Shown in pieces: positions 10,060 through 18,512 of a DNA stretch of 64,000 bases. Position 1 is the first letter of the stretch. Every line of letters starts with the position of its first letter. A model generated the notes under the pieces. It made no database searches. It saw only the letters and a program-made list of their open reading frames with translations, and was not told the DNA's origin. The stretch is from JBHFEI01 sp041928815 (lineage in GTDB: Bacteria > Pseudomonadota > Alphaproteobacteria > Rhizobiales > Rhizobiaceae), in the NCBI RefSeq assembly GCF_041928815.1, contig NZ_JBHFEI010000003.1, forward strand, positions 124,001-188,000. Direction: 5' to 3'. A program made the position numbers and the translations under genes.

Positions 10060-10483
10060 AGTCCAAATGCCTTTTCGGGCGCGCAAGACGAACGACACCG
10101 GAGCCGCTCAAGGGCTGGCCGGTGCAGGCCTTGCGTCAAGAACCCCGCGTGATCTGGGAACTTGTGGGTTGAAAATCAGCGTCTGCGCCGTCATCCGCCG
10201 CTTCCGGCGAATGATCCTTAAGATGCGCTTCCTTCTTCGCGGCCCGTATCGAAGAGTTGCCGCCGGGCTCGCTCACGCGGCGGCCGGAAGGTGACGCTGG
10301 CGTTCATGTCGTTTGTTTGCGGTGCAAAGTCAAGCCTTGCTTTTGCAGGGCAGCCCTTCGACGGATGAAGGGAACGGGAACCGAACCCGTTCGGGCGGCG
10401 TTGGGGTGAGGGCGTTCCCTGCGCGGGATCCCGATTTCCCGCGCGGGTGCGGACCGGATGAAACAGCCAAGGAGCGTATAGCC
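10060..10483. other. Intergenic region between rhlE and the host-attachment gene
   Basis: About 420 bases separate two divergent genes. The right half contains two hairpins, listed separately. I see no likely protein gene in the remainder; the frame that could extend the host-attachment gene upstream has no protein-like character. Confidence 0.5.
10372..10444 (+). promoter_or_regulatory. Two tandem hairpins in the probable leader of the host-attachment gene
   Basis: GAACGGG at 10372-10378 pairs with CCCGTTC at 10386-10392, and GCGCGGGA at 10421-10428 pairs with TCCCGCGC at 10437-10444. Neither is followed by a T-run, so they do not look like terminators. They lie 25-100 bases before the ribosome site at 10469 and would be part of the 5' leader if transcription starts upstream of them. 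Confidence 0.3.
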
Positions 10484-10933
10484 ATGACGAACACCTGGAT
10501 CCTCGCCGCGGACGGCAGCACCTGCCGCCTGCTGAAGGGCGTGAATTTCCTCAAGGACGAGCCGCAGACGCCCGAGCAGGAGATTTTCCAGACCGAGGCG
10601 CGGAAGGCCCAGGACATCAAGTCGGACCGGCCGGGCCGCAGCCATTCCTCCGTCGGTCCAGGCCGCTCGGCGATGGAATATTCGAGCGATCCGGTGCGGG
10701 TCGATCAGCAGGGCTTTGCCGCCGACGTGGCCGACACCATCGACCGCTATGCGAAGGAGGGCGCCTTCGATCGTCTCGTGCTCTGCGCCGCGCCACAGAC
10801 GCTCGGCGACCTGCGCGGCATGCTCTCGCAGGACGTCCTCGACAGGACGTCCCATGAAATCAGCAAGAACTACAGCAACCTGCCGACCGACAAGCTGATC
10901 GCCAATGTGCGATCGGCGATCTTCGACGCCTGA
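10484..10933 (+). CDS. Host attachment family protein
   Basis: A 149-residue protein that matches the 'protein required for attachment to host cells' family (Host_attach), common in rhizobia and agrobacteria. It opens with WILAADGSTCRLL, has the SHSSVGPGRSAMEYSSDP middle and ends in a helix pair with YSNLPTDKLIANV. There is no signal peptide, so it is cytosolic despite the family name, and its biochemical role is unclear. ATG at 10484 is fixed by AAGGAG at 10469-10474; the longer frame to 10313 has no support. It stands alone, followed by its own terminator. Confidence 0.8.
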   Translation: MTNTWILAADGSTCRLLKGVNFLKDEPQTPEQEIFQTEARKAQDIKSDRPGRSHSSVGPGRSAMEYSSDPVRVDQQGFAADVADTIDRYAKEGAFDRLVLCAAPQTLGDLRGMLSQDVLDRTSHEISKNYSNLPTDKLIANVRSAIFDA

Positions 10934-10966
10934 CGGGAAAGCGGTTCCGACGGTCCCGTATATCCT

Positions 10967-11003
10967 GCGCCGGGGGTGGGAGAGACCGCTCCCGGCGCCT
11001 TTT
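10967..11003 (+). terminator. Terminator of the host-attachment gene
   Basis: GCGCCGGG at 10967-10974 pairs with CCCGGCGC at 10991-10998, followed by CTTTT. It lies 33 bases beyond the stop codon at 10933. Confidence 0.7.
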
Positions 11004-11005
11004 CC

Positions 11006-11332
11006 TCAGCCCGGCCAATAGCGGCAGGCGCGAACGGGATAGACCTGGCCGAAATGGTTCTCGTGCAGCGCCGTGTGGCAATGGGGCCCGTAATAGGGTG
11101 TCACCACCGTCCTGTAGGCCGGCGCCGGTCCGTAGGGGCCGTAGTCGTAGACGACGCGCGGGGCGGGTGCCGAGGCGACCGCGCCGCCGATCAGCGCGCC
11201 GCCGATGAGGCCGGTCGCGAGTCCAGCACCGAAATTGTCGTGGGCATTGGCCTGGGCGGCGGTGGCAATTGTGGCACCCGCAATTGTCAGGGCAACCAGA
11301 CCGGCTGAGGCAAGGCGTCTTGCATTCAACAT
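11006..11332 (-). CDS. Small secreted glycine-rich protein of unknown function
   Basis: A 108-residue protein with a clear Sec signal peptide (MLNARRLASAGLVALTIAGA, cleavage probably after AQANA). A short glycine/alanine segment that could insert in a membrane (LATGLIGGALIGGAVA) follows, then a tail rich in tyrosine and proline with three cysteine/histidine clusters. Small periplasmic or outer-membrane proteins of this build are common and mostly uncharacterised in rhizobia. The ATG at 11332 has AGAAGGAAC just upstream. The function is unknown. Confidence 0.75.
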   Translation of the reverse strand: MLNARRLASAGLVALTIAGATIATAAQANAHDNFGAGLATGLIGGALIGGAVASAPAPRVVYDYGPYGPAPAYRTVVTPYYGPHCHTALHENHFGQVYPVRACRYWPG

Positions 11333-11451
11333 GGTCGTTGTTCCTTCTGCTGGTCCAGCGCGCCGGCGACCGGCGTCATCTCTGCTGGAACGGCTTCACC
11401 TTACACCCGCCCGTGCCTTTCGCTCAGTGAATTCGCGTTCATGTTCGCGCG

Positions 11452-13044
11452 TCAGAAGTCGGTCGGAACCCCGCCCTGCGCCTTCCGTTTCGCGACGAAG
11501 GCGTCGAGCTCCTCCTCGACCGCCGGGTCGAGGGGCGGGCGCTCGTAGTCCGCGAGCTTCTGCTTGAAGACCCGGTTGGCGTGGTCGAAGGTCGTCGGGC
11601 TTCCCGCTTCCGTCCAGGTCTCGAAATTGCGCCAGTCTGAGAGGATCGGCGAATAGAAGGCGGTCTCGTAGCGTGCCAGCGTGTGGGCCGTGCCGAAATA
11701 ATGCCCGCCCGGCCCGACGTCGCGCACCGCCTCGAGGCCGAGGGCGTCTTCGCTGACATCGAGCGGCGCGAGGAATTCCGCCACCATCTGCAGCATGTCG
11801 ACGTCGAGGATGAACTTCTCGAACGAGGCGGTCAGTCCGCCCTCGCTCCAGCCGGCCGAATGCATGATGAAGTTGCCACCGCCCTGGGTCAGCGCCCAGA
11901 GCGACAGGGCCGATTCGTAGGCGGCCTGCGCGTCGAGCGTGTTCGACGCGTTGGTGTTGGAGGTGCGGTAGGGCAGGTTGTAGCGCCGGGCGAGCTGGCC
12001 GCCGGCGATCACCGCCTTCATGTATTCCGGCGTGCCGAAGGCGGGTGCGCCCGTCTTCATGTCGACATTGGAGGTGAAGCCGCCATAGATCACCGGCGCG
12101 CCGCGCCGGACCATCTGGGTAAAGGCGATGCCGCAGAGCGCCTCGGCATTCTGCTGCACCAGCGCGCCGGCGATGGTGACGGGCGCCATGGCGCCGGCGA
12201 GCGTGAAGGGCGTTACCACGACGACCTGGTTGCGCGACGACATCTCGATGATGCCCTGCAGCATCGGCCCGTCGAGGCGGAGCGGCGAGGAGGTGTTGAT
12301 GACGGTGAAGAGCGACGGTTCCCGCTCCATCTGCTCCATGGTGATGCCGCGGCCGATCCGGGCGATCTCGATGCCGTCGGTGTTGCGCTGCCGGCCGAGC
12401 GAATAGACGTGGAAGGCCTTGTCGGTCAGTTTCACCAGGTCCGACAGGCAGTCGAGATGGCGCACCGAGGCGTGGATGTCGACGGGCTCGACCGGGTAGC
12501 CGCCGGTCGTGTGCACGATGTCGTAGCTCTGGGCGAGCTTGACGAGCTTGCGGAAGTCCTCCTGGTTGCCGGCGCGCCGGCCGTGGTCGCGGTCGGAGAC
12601 GAAGGGGGCGGAGGCGATCTGGGCGAAGACGAGGTTGTTGCCGCCGATCTCGACATTGCGCGAGGGGTTGCGCGCATGCAGCGTGAAGCGCGACGGGGCG
12701 GAGGCCATGAAGTCCATGATCATGTGGCGGTCGAAACGGACCCGGTCGGTGCCGGGCGTCACGTCGGCGCCGGCCGCCTTCATCATCATGCGCGCCTCCG
12801 GCAGGATGACGTCGAGGCCGATCTCCTCGAGGATCTTCAGCGATGCCTCGTGGATCGCCTCGACCGCGTCGTCGGAGAGCACGCGCGAGGGCGTCATCGT
12901 GTTCGAGAGATGGAGATAGCGTGCGTCCGCGCCCGTCCTGCGGCCGCGCTCGGCGCCGCGTCCGCCGCTTCTGCGCCGGCGTTCGGCCGGGGCCGGTTGC
13001 GTGTCCAACGCCTGCGAAAGCCTGTTTTCGTCCATCTGCACCAT
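11452..13044 (-). CDS. MttB-family (trimethylamine methyltransferase-like) protein without pyrrolysine
   Basis: A 530-residue member of the MttB superfamily. The archaeal trimethylamine enzyme reads an amber codon as pyrrolysine; this gene is a continuous sense frame, so it belongs to the pyrrolysine-free branch. Some characterised members of that branch demethylate glycine betaine or related quaternary amines by passing the methyl group to a cobalamin protein. No corrinoid protein or reactivating enzyme lies next to it, so its partner must be elsewhere. The first ~45 residues are arginine-rich and look disordered; the conserved region begins near residue 48 (MTPSRVLSDDAVEAIHEASL). The substrate is unknown; a choline transporter occurs elsewhere in the window. 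Confidence 0.85.
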   Translation of the reverse strand: MVQMDENRLSQALDTQPAPAERRRRSGGRGAERGRRTGADARYLHLSNTMTPSRVLSDDAVEAIHEASLKILEEIGLDVILPEARMMMKAAGADVTPGTDRVRFDRHMIMDFMASAPSRFTLHARNPSRNVEIGGNNLVFAQIASAPFVSDRDHGRRAGNQEDFRKLVKLAQSYDIVHTTGGYPVEPVDIHASVRHLDCLSDLVKLTDKAFHVYSLGRQRNTDGIEIARIGRGITMEQMEREPSLFTVINTSSPLRLDGPMLQGIIEMSSRNQVVVVTPFTLAGAMAPVTIAGALVQQNAEALCGIAFTQMVRRGAPVIYGGFTSNVDMKTGAPAFGTPEYMKAVIAGGQLARRYNLPYRTSNTNASNTLDAQAAYESALSLWALTQGGGNFIMHSAGWSEGGLTASFEKFILDVDMLQMVAEFLAPLDVSEDALGLEAVRDVGPGGHYFGTAHTLARYETAFYSPILSDWRNFETWTEAGSPTTFDHANRVFKQKLADYERPPLDPAVEEELDAFVAKRKAQGGVPTDF

Positions 13045-13137
13045 CCCCGCTGCGACGAGGCGAAACCTCGCAGATTCGCCGGCGCGATGCCCTCCCCATT
13101 TGCGACACGTCGCTTCTCGCCTGAAGCGGCGGCGCGT

Positions 13138-13860
13138 TCAGGCGCTCTTTTTGCCGCAGAGCATCTCGCGCTTGTCGGCAAAGCCCGGCCGGCGCTCCAC
13201 CGAAAAACCGGCGGCCTGGAGATTGCGCCGGACGAAGCCGGCCGCGGCATAGGTGGCGAAGCCGCCGCCGGGGCGCGTGTGCGCGTGAACGAGCGCCATC
13301 AGTTCCGGCGACCACATGTCGGGATTGCGCGACGGCGCGAACCCGTCGAGGAACCAGGCGTCGGCGGCAAGATCGCGGTCCGAGAGCGCGGTGAACGCGT
13401 CGCCGCAGACGACGAGAAGGCGGACATCCGGTTCGAAGTCGAGCGCGACCGTCGCGCTGGGCGCCTGCGGCCAGCGGGTGACAAGGCTTTCCCGCTCCGC
13501 CGCGAGCTCCGGCCAGCGCGCAAGCGCCCGGTCGATGCTCCCGCCATCCATCGGATAGCGCTCGAACGAGACATAGGTGAGCGTCTGGCCGCGCGGCGCC
13601 GTCCGGCGCCATTGCCGGAGCGTCTCGCAGAAGTTCAGTCCGGTGCCGAAGCCAAGCTCGGCGATGGTGAAGCCGGCCGCGCCGATCCAGCGCGCCGGCA
13701 GGCCGTTGCCGTCGAGGAAGACGTGGCCGCATTCCAGCCGCCCGTCGTGCCGGCAATAAAAATGATCGCCAAAGACGGTCGAATACGGCATATCGCCGTC
13801 ATGCCATGCGAGCGGCGCGCCGTTTGTGTCGGCAGGGGGAGTGTCGGAGGGTCCGGTCAT
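13138..13860 (-). CDS. mnmD: tRNA 5-methylaminomethyl-2-thiouridine methyltransferase MnmD
   Basis: A 240-residue stand-alone version of the methyltransferase half of MnmC. The S-adenosylmethionine loop is AELGFGTGLNFCE, and the acidic motif DAWFLDGFAPSRNPDMW matches the family. It would methylate the wobble uridine 34 side chain (nm5s2U to mnm5s2U) in tRNAs for Lys, Glu and Gln. In enterobacteria this domain is fused to an FAD oxidoreductase. Here an FAD oxidoreductase is instead encoded divergently, and the two start codons overlap in a CATG sequence. The start is ATG at 13860. Confidence 0.88.
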   Translation of the reverse strand: MTGPSDTPPADTNGAPLAWHDGDMPYSTVFGDHFYCRHDGRLECGHVFLDGNGLPARWIGAAGFTIAELGFGTGLNFCETLRQWRRTAPRGQTLTYVSFERYPMDGGSIDRALARWPELAAERESLVTRWPQAPSATVALDFEPDVRLLVVCGDAFTALSDRDLAADAWFLDGFAPSRNPDMWSPELMALVHAHTRPGGGFATYAAAGFVRRNLQAAGFSVERRPGFADKREMLCGKKSA

Positions 13861-15058
13861 GGCGCAACGCGATAGCGACGGGCGGGCGCCCGGTCAATCC
13901 ACTGGCCGCGGCAGCACCTCTCCTGACGTCCTTGTCATCGGTGCCGGCATCATGGGCCTGTGGGCGGCGGTAAAAGCTGCGCGCCGGGGCGCCTCCGTCC
14001 GGCTCGTCGAGGGACGCAGGGTCGGCGCGGGGGCGAGCGGCGGCCTTCTCGGCGCGCTGATGCCGCACGGTCCGGACCGGTGGAACGAGAAGAAGCAGGT
14101 CCAGTTCGAGGCCCTGATGGCACTCCCTGGCGAGATTGCCGCGCTCGAGGCGGCGAACGGCCTGTCGGCCGGCTATCGCCGTTGCGGCCGCCTTGTGCCG
14201 CTTTCCAAACCCCATCTGCGCGAGATCGCGCTCCGGCAATCGGCGGAGGCCACGATCCATTGGCGGCAGGCGGCCCTCGGGCCGCACTGGCGCGTGGAGG
14301 GCAGGAGCGCCATCTCCGGCTGGCCCGAGGACGGCGCCATGGCCTGCGGCCTCGTTCACGAGACCCTTTCGGCGCGGGTCGATCCGCGCCGCCTCCTGGC
14401 GCTGCTCGCGGCGGAACTGCGTAGGTTTCCGGGTGCCCGCCTTGACGAAGGCGTCGGGGTGCGCGGCATCGATGCGGAGGAGGGATCGGTGCAATTCGAG
14501 GACGGATCCCGGCTTGAGGCCGGTGCGGTGATCGTCGCCTGCGGCGTCGCGAGTTTTCCGCTGATCGACCGCATGAGGCCCGTCGGCGCATCTCCGACGG
14601 GTTCGGCGGTGAAGGGGCAGGCGGCATTGCTCGACGCCCGTATCGACCCGTCCTGGCCGATTGTCTATGCCGACGGCCTCTATATCGTCCCGCACGAGAC
14701 CGGCCATGTTGCGATCGGCAGCACCAGCGAGCCGGACGCTCCGGACCCGCTCGGCACCGATGGCCGGCTCGATGCTCTGATCGGCCAGGCGGTCGCTCTC
14801 GCGCCCATGCTGAAGGACGCTCCGGTGATCGAACGCTGGGCGGGCCTGCGGCCGCGGGCGATCGGCCGGGAGCCGATGCTCGGCCGTCACCCGGACCATC
14901 CGCGTCTTTTCTTCATGACCGGCGGCTACAAGGTCAGTTTTGGCCTCGCCCACCGTCTGGCCGACAGTGTCGTGGCCGAGATTGCAGGCGATCCGACGCT
15001 CGCGCTGCCGGCGGAATTTGCGGTCGGAGCCCATCTCGCGCTGGCAGACATGCGATAA
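13859..15058 (+). CDS. FAD-dependent oxidoreductase (DAO family), possible MnmC1 counterpart
   Basis: A 399-residue DAO-type flavoprotein. The dinucleotide-binding fold is near the N-terminus (DVLVIGAGIMGLWAAVKAA), and the C-terminal GLRPRAIGREPMLG and GGYKVSFGLAHRLAD segments match glycine oxidase/MnmC1-like proteins. ATG at 13859 shares two bases with the mnmD start on the other strand; an in-frame GTG or ATG at 13826 would invade mnmD and is less likely. Because mnmD is its divergent partner, it may oxidatively remove the carboxymethyl group from cmnm5s2U in tRNA, like the C-terminal half of MnmC. An ordinary amino-acid oxidase such as ThiO or DadA is the alternative. Confidence 0.8.
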   Translation: MAQRDSDGRAPGQSTGRGSTSPDVLVIGAGIMGLWAAVKAARRGASVRLVEGRRVGAGASGGLLGALMPHGPDRWNEKKQVQFEALMALPGEIAALEAANGLSAGYRRCGRLVPLSKPHLREIALRQSAEATIHWRQAALGPHWRVEGRSAISGWPEDGAMACGLVHETLSARVDPRRLLALLAAELRRFPGARLDEGVGVRGIDAEEGSVQFEDGSRLEAGAVIVACGVASFPLIDRMRPVGASPTGSAVKGQAALLDARIDPSWPIVYADGLYIVPHETGHVAIGSTSEPDAPDPLGTDGRLDALIGQAVALAPMLKDAPVIERWAGLRPRAIGREPMLGRHPDHPRLFFMTGGYKVSFGLAHRLADSVVAEIAGDPTLALPAEFAVGAHLALADMR

Positions 15059-15060
15059 GC

Positions 15061-15103
15061 CTTTGTTTTAAAAACAACAATGGCCCCGACACTGTCGGGG
15101 CCA
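15061..15103 (-). terminator. Terminator of the PRC-barrel gene
   Basis: TGGCCCCGAC at 15081-15090 pairs with GTCGGGGCCA at 15094-15103 around a three-base loop. On the minus strand the stem is followed by TTGTTGTTTTT, so it terminates the minus-strand gene ending at 15158. Confidence 0.85.
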
Positions 15104-15157
15104 CCATCATCTCTGTCCGGGATCGCATCTCCCAGAACGCCGATATAGGGCGCCTGC

Positions 15158-15544
15158 TTACATCCAGTAGGGGGGGACCCCATAATAATCGTAAACCCGG
15201 CGCCCGCCTTCGCGCGACCAGTCGAATTCCGAGTCGTCCGAATATTTCGGCGCGGCCTCGACCTGTTCGCGGGTCACGTCGGTGCGATAGCCACCGAGAT
15301 CCGGATCGTAGCTGAGCTTGGCCCAGGGCAACGGGTAGTGGTCCTCGCCGATGCCGAGGAAACCGCCGAAGGCGAGGACGGCATAGGCGACGCGGCCGCT
15401 CCGCTTTTCGAGAACGACGCGCTCGATCGAGCCGATATGCTTGCCGTCGGCACCGTAGACGCGCGTTCCCTCGACCTTGTCGCTGCCGATCAGGTCATGG
15501 GTTTCGCGGGTGGAAAGGTCGTTCGGAGTGTTGTGCATGTTCAT
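15158..15544 (-). CDS. PRC-barrel domain protein
   Basis: A 128-residue cytosolic protein with one PRC-barrel beta domain (about residues 12-85: LIGSDKVEGTRVYGADGKHIGSI and the following strands) and an acidic, tyrosine-rich tail. PRC barrels are small docking domains known from photosynthetic reaction centre H subunit and RimM; short stand-alone copies are frequent in rhizobia and are often stress-induced. The start is ATG at 15544, directly preceded by AGGAGGAAC; further upstream in-frame starts run into non-conserved sequence. No specific function is assigned. Confidence 0.85.
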   Translation of the reverse strand: MNMHNTPNDLSTRETHDLIGSDKVEGTRVYGADGKHIGSIERVVLEKRSGRVAYAVLAFGGFLGIGEDHYPLPWAKLSYDPDLGGYRTDVTREQVEAAPKYSDDSEFDWSREGGRRVYDYYGVPPYWM

Positions 15545-15728
15545 GGCGTTCCTCCTGTTGTTGTTTCGATGGAAGGGTAACGACAGGGCCGCCCGATGGT
15601 TCCCCGGATTTTCGCGATGCCGGGGACGGCATCCTCCCTCCTTCTTCTTCGTCAAGCTGTCACGCAAATCACCTAGGCCTCCCGCCATGGCGCTGAAGCG
15701 GGAGGTTGCGGCGCAAACGGAGAGGACC

Positions 15729-16436
15729 ATGCGCTACGCCATCTATTTCACCCCGCCGCCGCACGATCCGCTGTCGACCGCCGCGGCGAACTGGCTCGGC
15801 CGTAACGTCTATACCGGCGATGTCCTCGAGCCCCAGCCGGCCGGGGACCTTTCCATTCGCGAGGTTGCGTATCTCACGGCCGTGCCGCGCCGTTACGGCT
15901 TCCATGCCAATCTTAAGGCGCCGTTCCTCCTCGCCCCGGACGCGACCGAGGCGGGCCTGATGAACGCGCTGATGCGGTTCGCCGGCACCGTTTCGCCCTT
16001 CGAGATGCCGCTGCTCGAGGTGGCGCGACTCGGCAATTTCTTCGGCCTGTCGCCCGTGCTGCCGTCGGAGCCGATGCAATGCCTCGCCGCCCGGATCGTC
16101 GAGGCGTTCGACCCCTTCCGTGCCGGGCTCACCGATGCGGACATCGAACGGCGCGACCCGGACGGCCTGACCGCGCCGCAGTTTTCCAACCTGCATCGCT
16201 GGGGCTATCCTTACGTGATGGACGAGTTCCGCTTCCATATGAGCCTGACAGGGCCGGTCGGCCCGCGCGAGACGCAGCGGATCGACCGGGTGCTGCGGAC
16301 CCTTTTCGAGCCGCTGCTCGAGCGGCCGTTGCGGATCGCGAGCATCGCGCTTTTCGTCGAGCAGGAATCGGGCGGGCCGATGCGCGTGCATTCGCAGCAT
16401 CCGCTCGGCAAGGTGATGGCCCGCCGCTCGGCCTGA
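15729..16436 (+). CDS. DUF1045 protein, 2H phosphoesterase-like
   Basis: A 235-residue protein of the DUF1045 family, often annotated as a phosphonate-metabolism accessory protein. Two short histidine motifs, YGFHANLKAPF (about residue 56) and FRFHMSLTG (about residue 170), match the twin HxT/S pattern of 2H phosphoesterases. In the first motif the usual threonine two residues after histidine appears as asparagine. ATG at 15729 is preceded by GGAGAGGAC; a longer form from 15687 is possible. No phosphonate genes lie nearby and the closest partner is the purine operon downstream, so the physiological role is open. Confidence 0.8.
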   Translation: MRYAIYFTPPPHDPLSTAAANWLGRNVYTGDVLEPQPAGDLSIREVAYLTAVPRRYGFHANLKAPFLLAPDATEAGLMNALMRFAGTVSPFEMPLLEVARLGNFFGLSPVLPSEPMQCLAARIVEAFDPFRAGLTDADIERRDPDGLTAPQFSNLHRWGYPYVMDEFRFHMSLTGPVGPRETQRIDRVLRTLFEPLLERPLRIASIALFVEQESGGPMRVHSQHPLGKVMARRSA

Positions 16437-16549
16437 CGGCGCCCTTGCCGGGTGGACGCAAGCGCCTGCCGCCCATGCAGAACCGCTTTTTCGTCTCGAC
16501 TTTCCGCTTCGCGATGCTACCGTCCGTCCAGTCTTCATGAGGTGGCAGA

Positions 16550-17479
16550 ATGGTGGAAAAGGCCTATCCGCGTGACCTGGTCGGCTACGGGCGGATCCTT
16601 CCCGAGGTCCGTTGGCCGGGACAGGCGAACATCGCGGTGCAGTTCGTCGTCAACTACGAGGAGGGCGGCGAAAGCTCGATCCTCGACGGCGACCCGGCAT
16701 CGGAAAACCTGCTGTCGGAAATCGTCGGCGCGCAGCCCTGGCCCGGCCAGCGCAACCTCAACATGGAATCGATCTATGAATACGGGTCGAGGGCCGGCTT
16801 CTGGCGGCTGTGGCGGCTGTTCACCAGCCGCAACCTACCGGTCACTGTCTATGGCGTGACGCTGGCGATGGCCCGCAATCCGGAAGCGGTCGCGGCGATG
16901 AAGGAGGCGGACTGGGAGATCGCCAGCCACGGCTACCGCTGGCTCGAATACAAGGACGTGCCGGAGGAGGTCGAGCGCCGGCACATCGCCGAGGCGGTGC
17001 GGCTGCACACGGAGCTGACCGGATCCCATCCACTCGGCATGTACCAGGGCAAGCCCTCGCTCAACACGCTGAGGCTGGTGCTGGAGGAGGGCGGCTTCGT
17101 CTATTCGAGCGATTCCTACGCCGACGAGCTGCCCTACTGGGTGCCGGGCCTGACCCACGGCAAGCCGCACCTGATCATCCCCTACACGCTCGATGCCAAC
17201 GACATGCGTTTCGCCACGCCGCAGGGCTTCAACTCGGGCGACCAGTTCTTCACCTATCTGAAGGACACGTTCGACGTACTCTACGAGGAGGGGGCGGCGG
17301 GCAGCCCGAAGATGATGAACATCGGCCTGCATTGCCGGCTCGTCGGCCGGCCGGGCCGCGCCGCGTCGCTCGCGCGTTTCCTCGACTACGTCCAGTCGAA
17401 GGAGAAGGTCTGGGTGACGCGCCGCATCGACATCGCCCGCCACTGGCACGCGCATCACCGACCGGACGGGGATCTCTGA
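16550..17479 (+). CDS. puuE: Allantoinase PuuE (polysaccharide deacetylase family)
   Basis: A 309-residue cytosolic enzyme of the cofactor-light allantoinase type built on the NodB/polysaccharide-deacetylase barrel. It hydrolyses allantoin to allantoate. Family signatures are VVNYEEGGESSILDGDP near residue 33 and EIASHGYRWLEY with the conserved histidine. The stop at 17479 is followed after two bases by uraD, so puuE heads an operon puuE-uraD-allA-uraH. The neighbours encode the steps before and after, which makes the assignment firm. Confidence 0.92.
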   Translation: MVEKAYPRDLVGYGRILPEVRWPGQANIAVQFVVNYEEGGESSILDGDPASENLLSEIVGAQPWPGQRNLNMESIYEYGSRAGFWRLWRLFTSRNLPVTVYGVTLAMARNPEAVAAMKEADWEIASHGYRWLEYKDVPEEVERRHIAEAVRLHTELTGSHPLGMYQGKPSLNTLRLVLEEGGFVYSSDSYADELPYWVPGLTHGKPHLIIPYTLDANDMRFATPQGFNSGDQFFTYLKDTFDVLYEEGAAGSPKMMNIGLHCRLVGRPGRAASLARFLDYVQSKEKVWVTRRIDIARHWHAHHRPDGDL

Positions 17480-17481
17480 CC

Positions 17482-17973
17482 ATGGACGGACAAAGTTTCG
17501 TCGCGCGCTTCGGCGGCGTCTTCGAGCATTCGCCCTGGGTCGCAGAAGGGGCCTATGGTCCCGACCTGCCGCTGACGGCGCCCGCCGTGCATGCGGCGAT
17601 GTGCGCCGTGTTCCGCGCAGCGACGCGCGAGGAGCGCCTCGCCGTGCTGCGCGCCCATCCGGACCTTGCCGGAAAACTCGCCGTCAGCGGCGGCCTGACG
17701 GAGGAGTCCCGGGCGGAGCAGGCCGGCGCCGGCCTCGACCGGCTGACACCGGAGGAATTCGCGCGGTTCACCGCGCTCAACGCCGCCTATGTCGAGACGT
17801 TCGGCTTTCCCTTCATCATCGCCGTCAAGGGCCTCGACCGCCACGCCATCCTGGCGGCCTTCGAGGCGCGGATCGGCAATGGCGCGGAGGAGGAGTTCGA
17901 GACGGCGAGCGCCGAGGTGGAAAAGATCGCACGGCTGCGTCTCGAAGGTCTGCTGCCGGGAGACGCGCGATGA
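17482..17973 (+). CDS. uraD: 2-oxo-4-hydroxy-4-carboxy-5-ureidoimidazoline (OHCU) decarboxylase
   Basis: A 163-residue helical enzyme that decarboxylates OHCU to S-allantoin. The catalytic histidine lies in RAHPDLAGK, and the conserved FGFPFIIAVKG segment binds substrate. It starts two bases after puuE. ATG at 17482 is chosen because the family begins with this short helix (FVARFGGVFEHSPW). In many bacteria this protein is fused to PuuE; here they are separate but adjacent. Confidence 0.92.
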   Translation: MDGQSFVARFGGVFEHSPWVAEGAYGPDLPLTAPAVHAAMCAVFRAATREERLAVLRAHPDLAGKLAVSGGLTEESRAEQAGAGLDRLTPEEFARFTALNAAYVETFGFPFIIAVKGLDRHAILAAFEARIGNGAEEEFETASAEVEKIARLRLEGLLPGDAR

Positions 17974-17989
17974 GCGGCGCGCGCAATGC

Positions 17990-18502
17990 ATGGACGCGCC
18001 GATGGACCGCCTGATCGCGATCGAGACGCTGACGGCCGCGGCCTTCGCGCCCTTCGGCACGCTGATCGAGGCCGATCCCGCGACGGTCCGGATGATCAAT
18101 GGCGGCACGACCGAGCGGTTCCATGCTCTGGCGCGCGCCGATGTCGTCGGCGAAGGCGCATCCGTCATCATCAACCTCTTTCGCGGCCAGCCGCGCGCCT
18201 TCCCCTACGCGATCGGCATGATGGAGCGTCATCCGCTCGGCTCGCAGAGCTTCTCGCCGATCGACGATCGCCCCTGGCTCGCCGTGGTGGCCGGGGACGA
18301 GGGCGGAAGGCCGGGTCGGCCCCGCGCCTTCCTCGCCACCGGCCGTCAGGGCGTGAATTATGGCCGCAACGTCTGGCACCATCCGCTGATCGCGATCGAC
18401 GCCGTCAGCGATTTCCTCGTCGTCGACCGCGAGGGGCCGGGCGTCAATCTCGAGGAATTCGTCTTCGACCAGCCCTTCATCCTGAACCACCCGCTGTCCT
18501 GA
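17990..18502 (+). CDS. allA: Ureidoglycolate lyase
   Basis: A 170-residue cupin-type enzyme that splits ureidoglycolate into glyoxylate and urea. Family features are FAPFGTLIEAD at the N-terminus, INLFRGQPRAFP, MERHPLGSQSFSPI and the metal-region GRNVWHHPLIAI. Either ATG 17990 or ATG 18002 can be the start; the latter gives MDRLIAIETL, closer to typical homologues. Its gene is third in the puuE operon. Confidence 0.9.
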   Translation: MDAPMDRLIAIETLTAAAFAPFGTLIEADPATVRMINGGTTERFHALARADVVGEGASVIINLFRGQPRAFPYAIGMMERHPLGSQSFSPIDDRPWLAVVAGDEGGRPGRPRAFLATGRQGVNYGRNVWHHPLIAIDAVSDFLVVDREGPGVNLEEFVFDQPFILNHPLS

Positions 18503-18512
18503 GGAGACCGCC

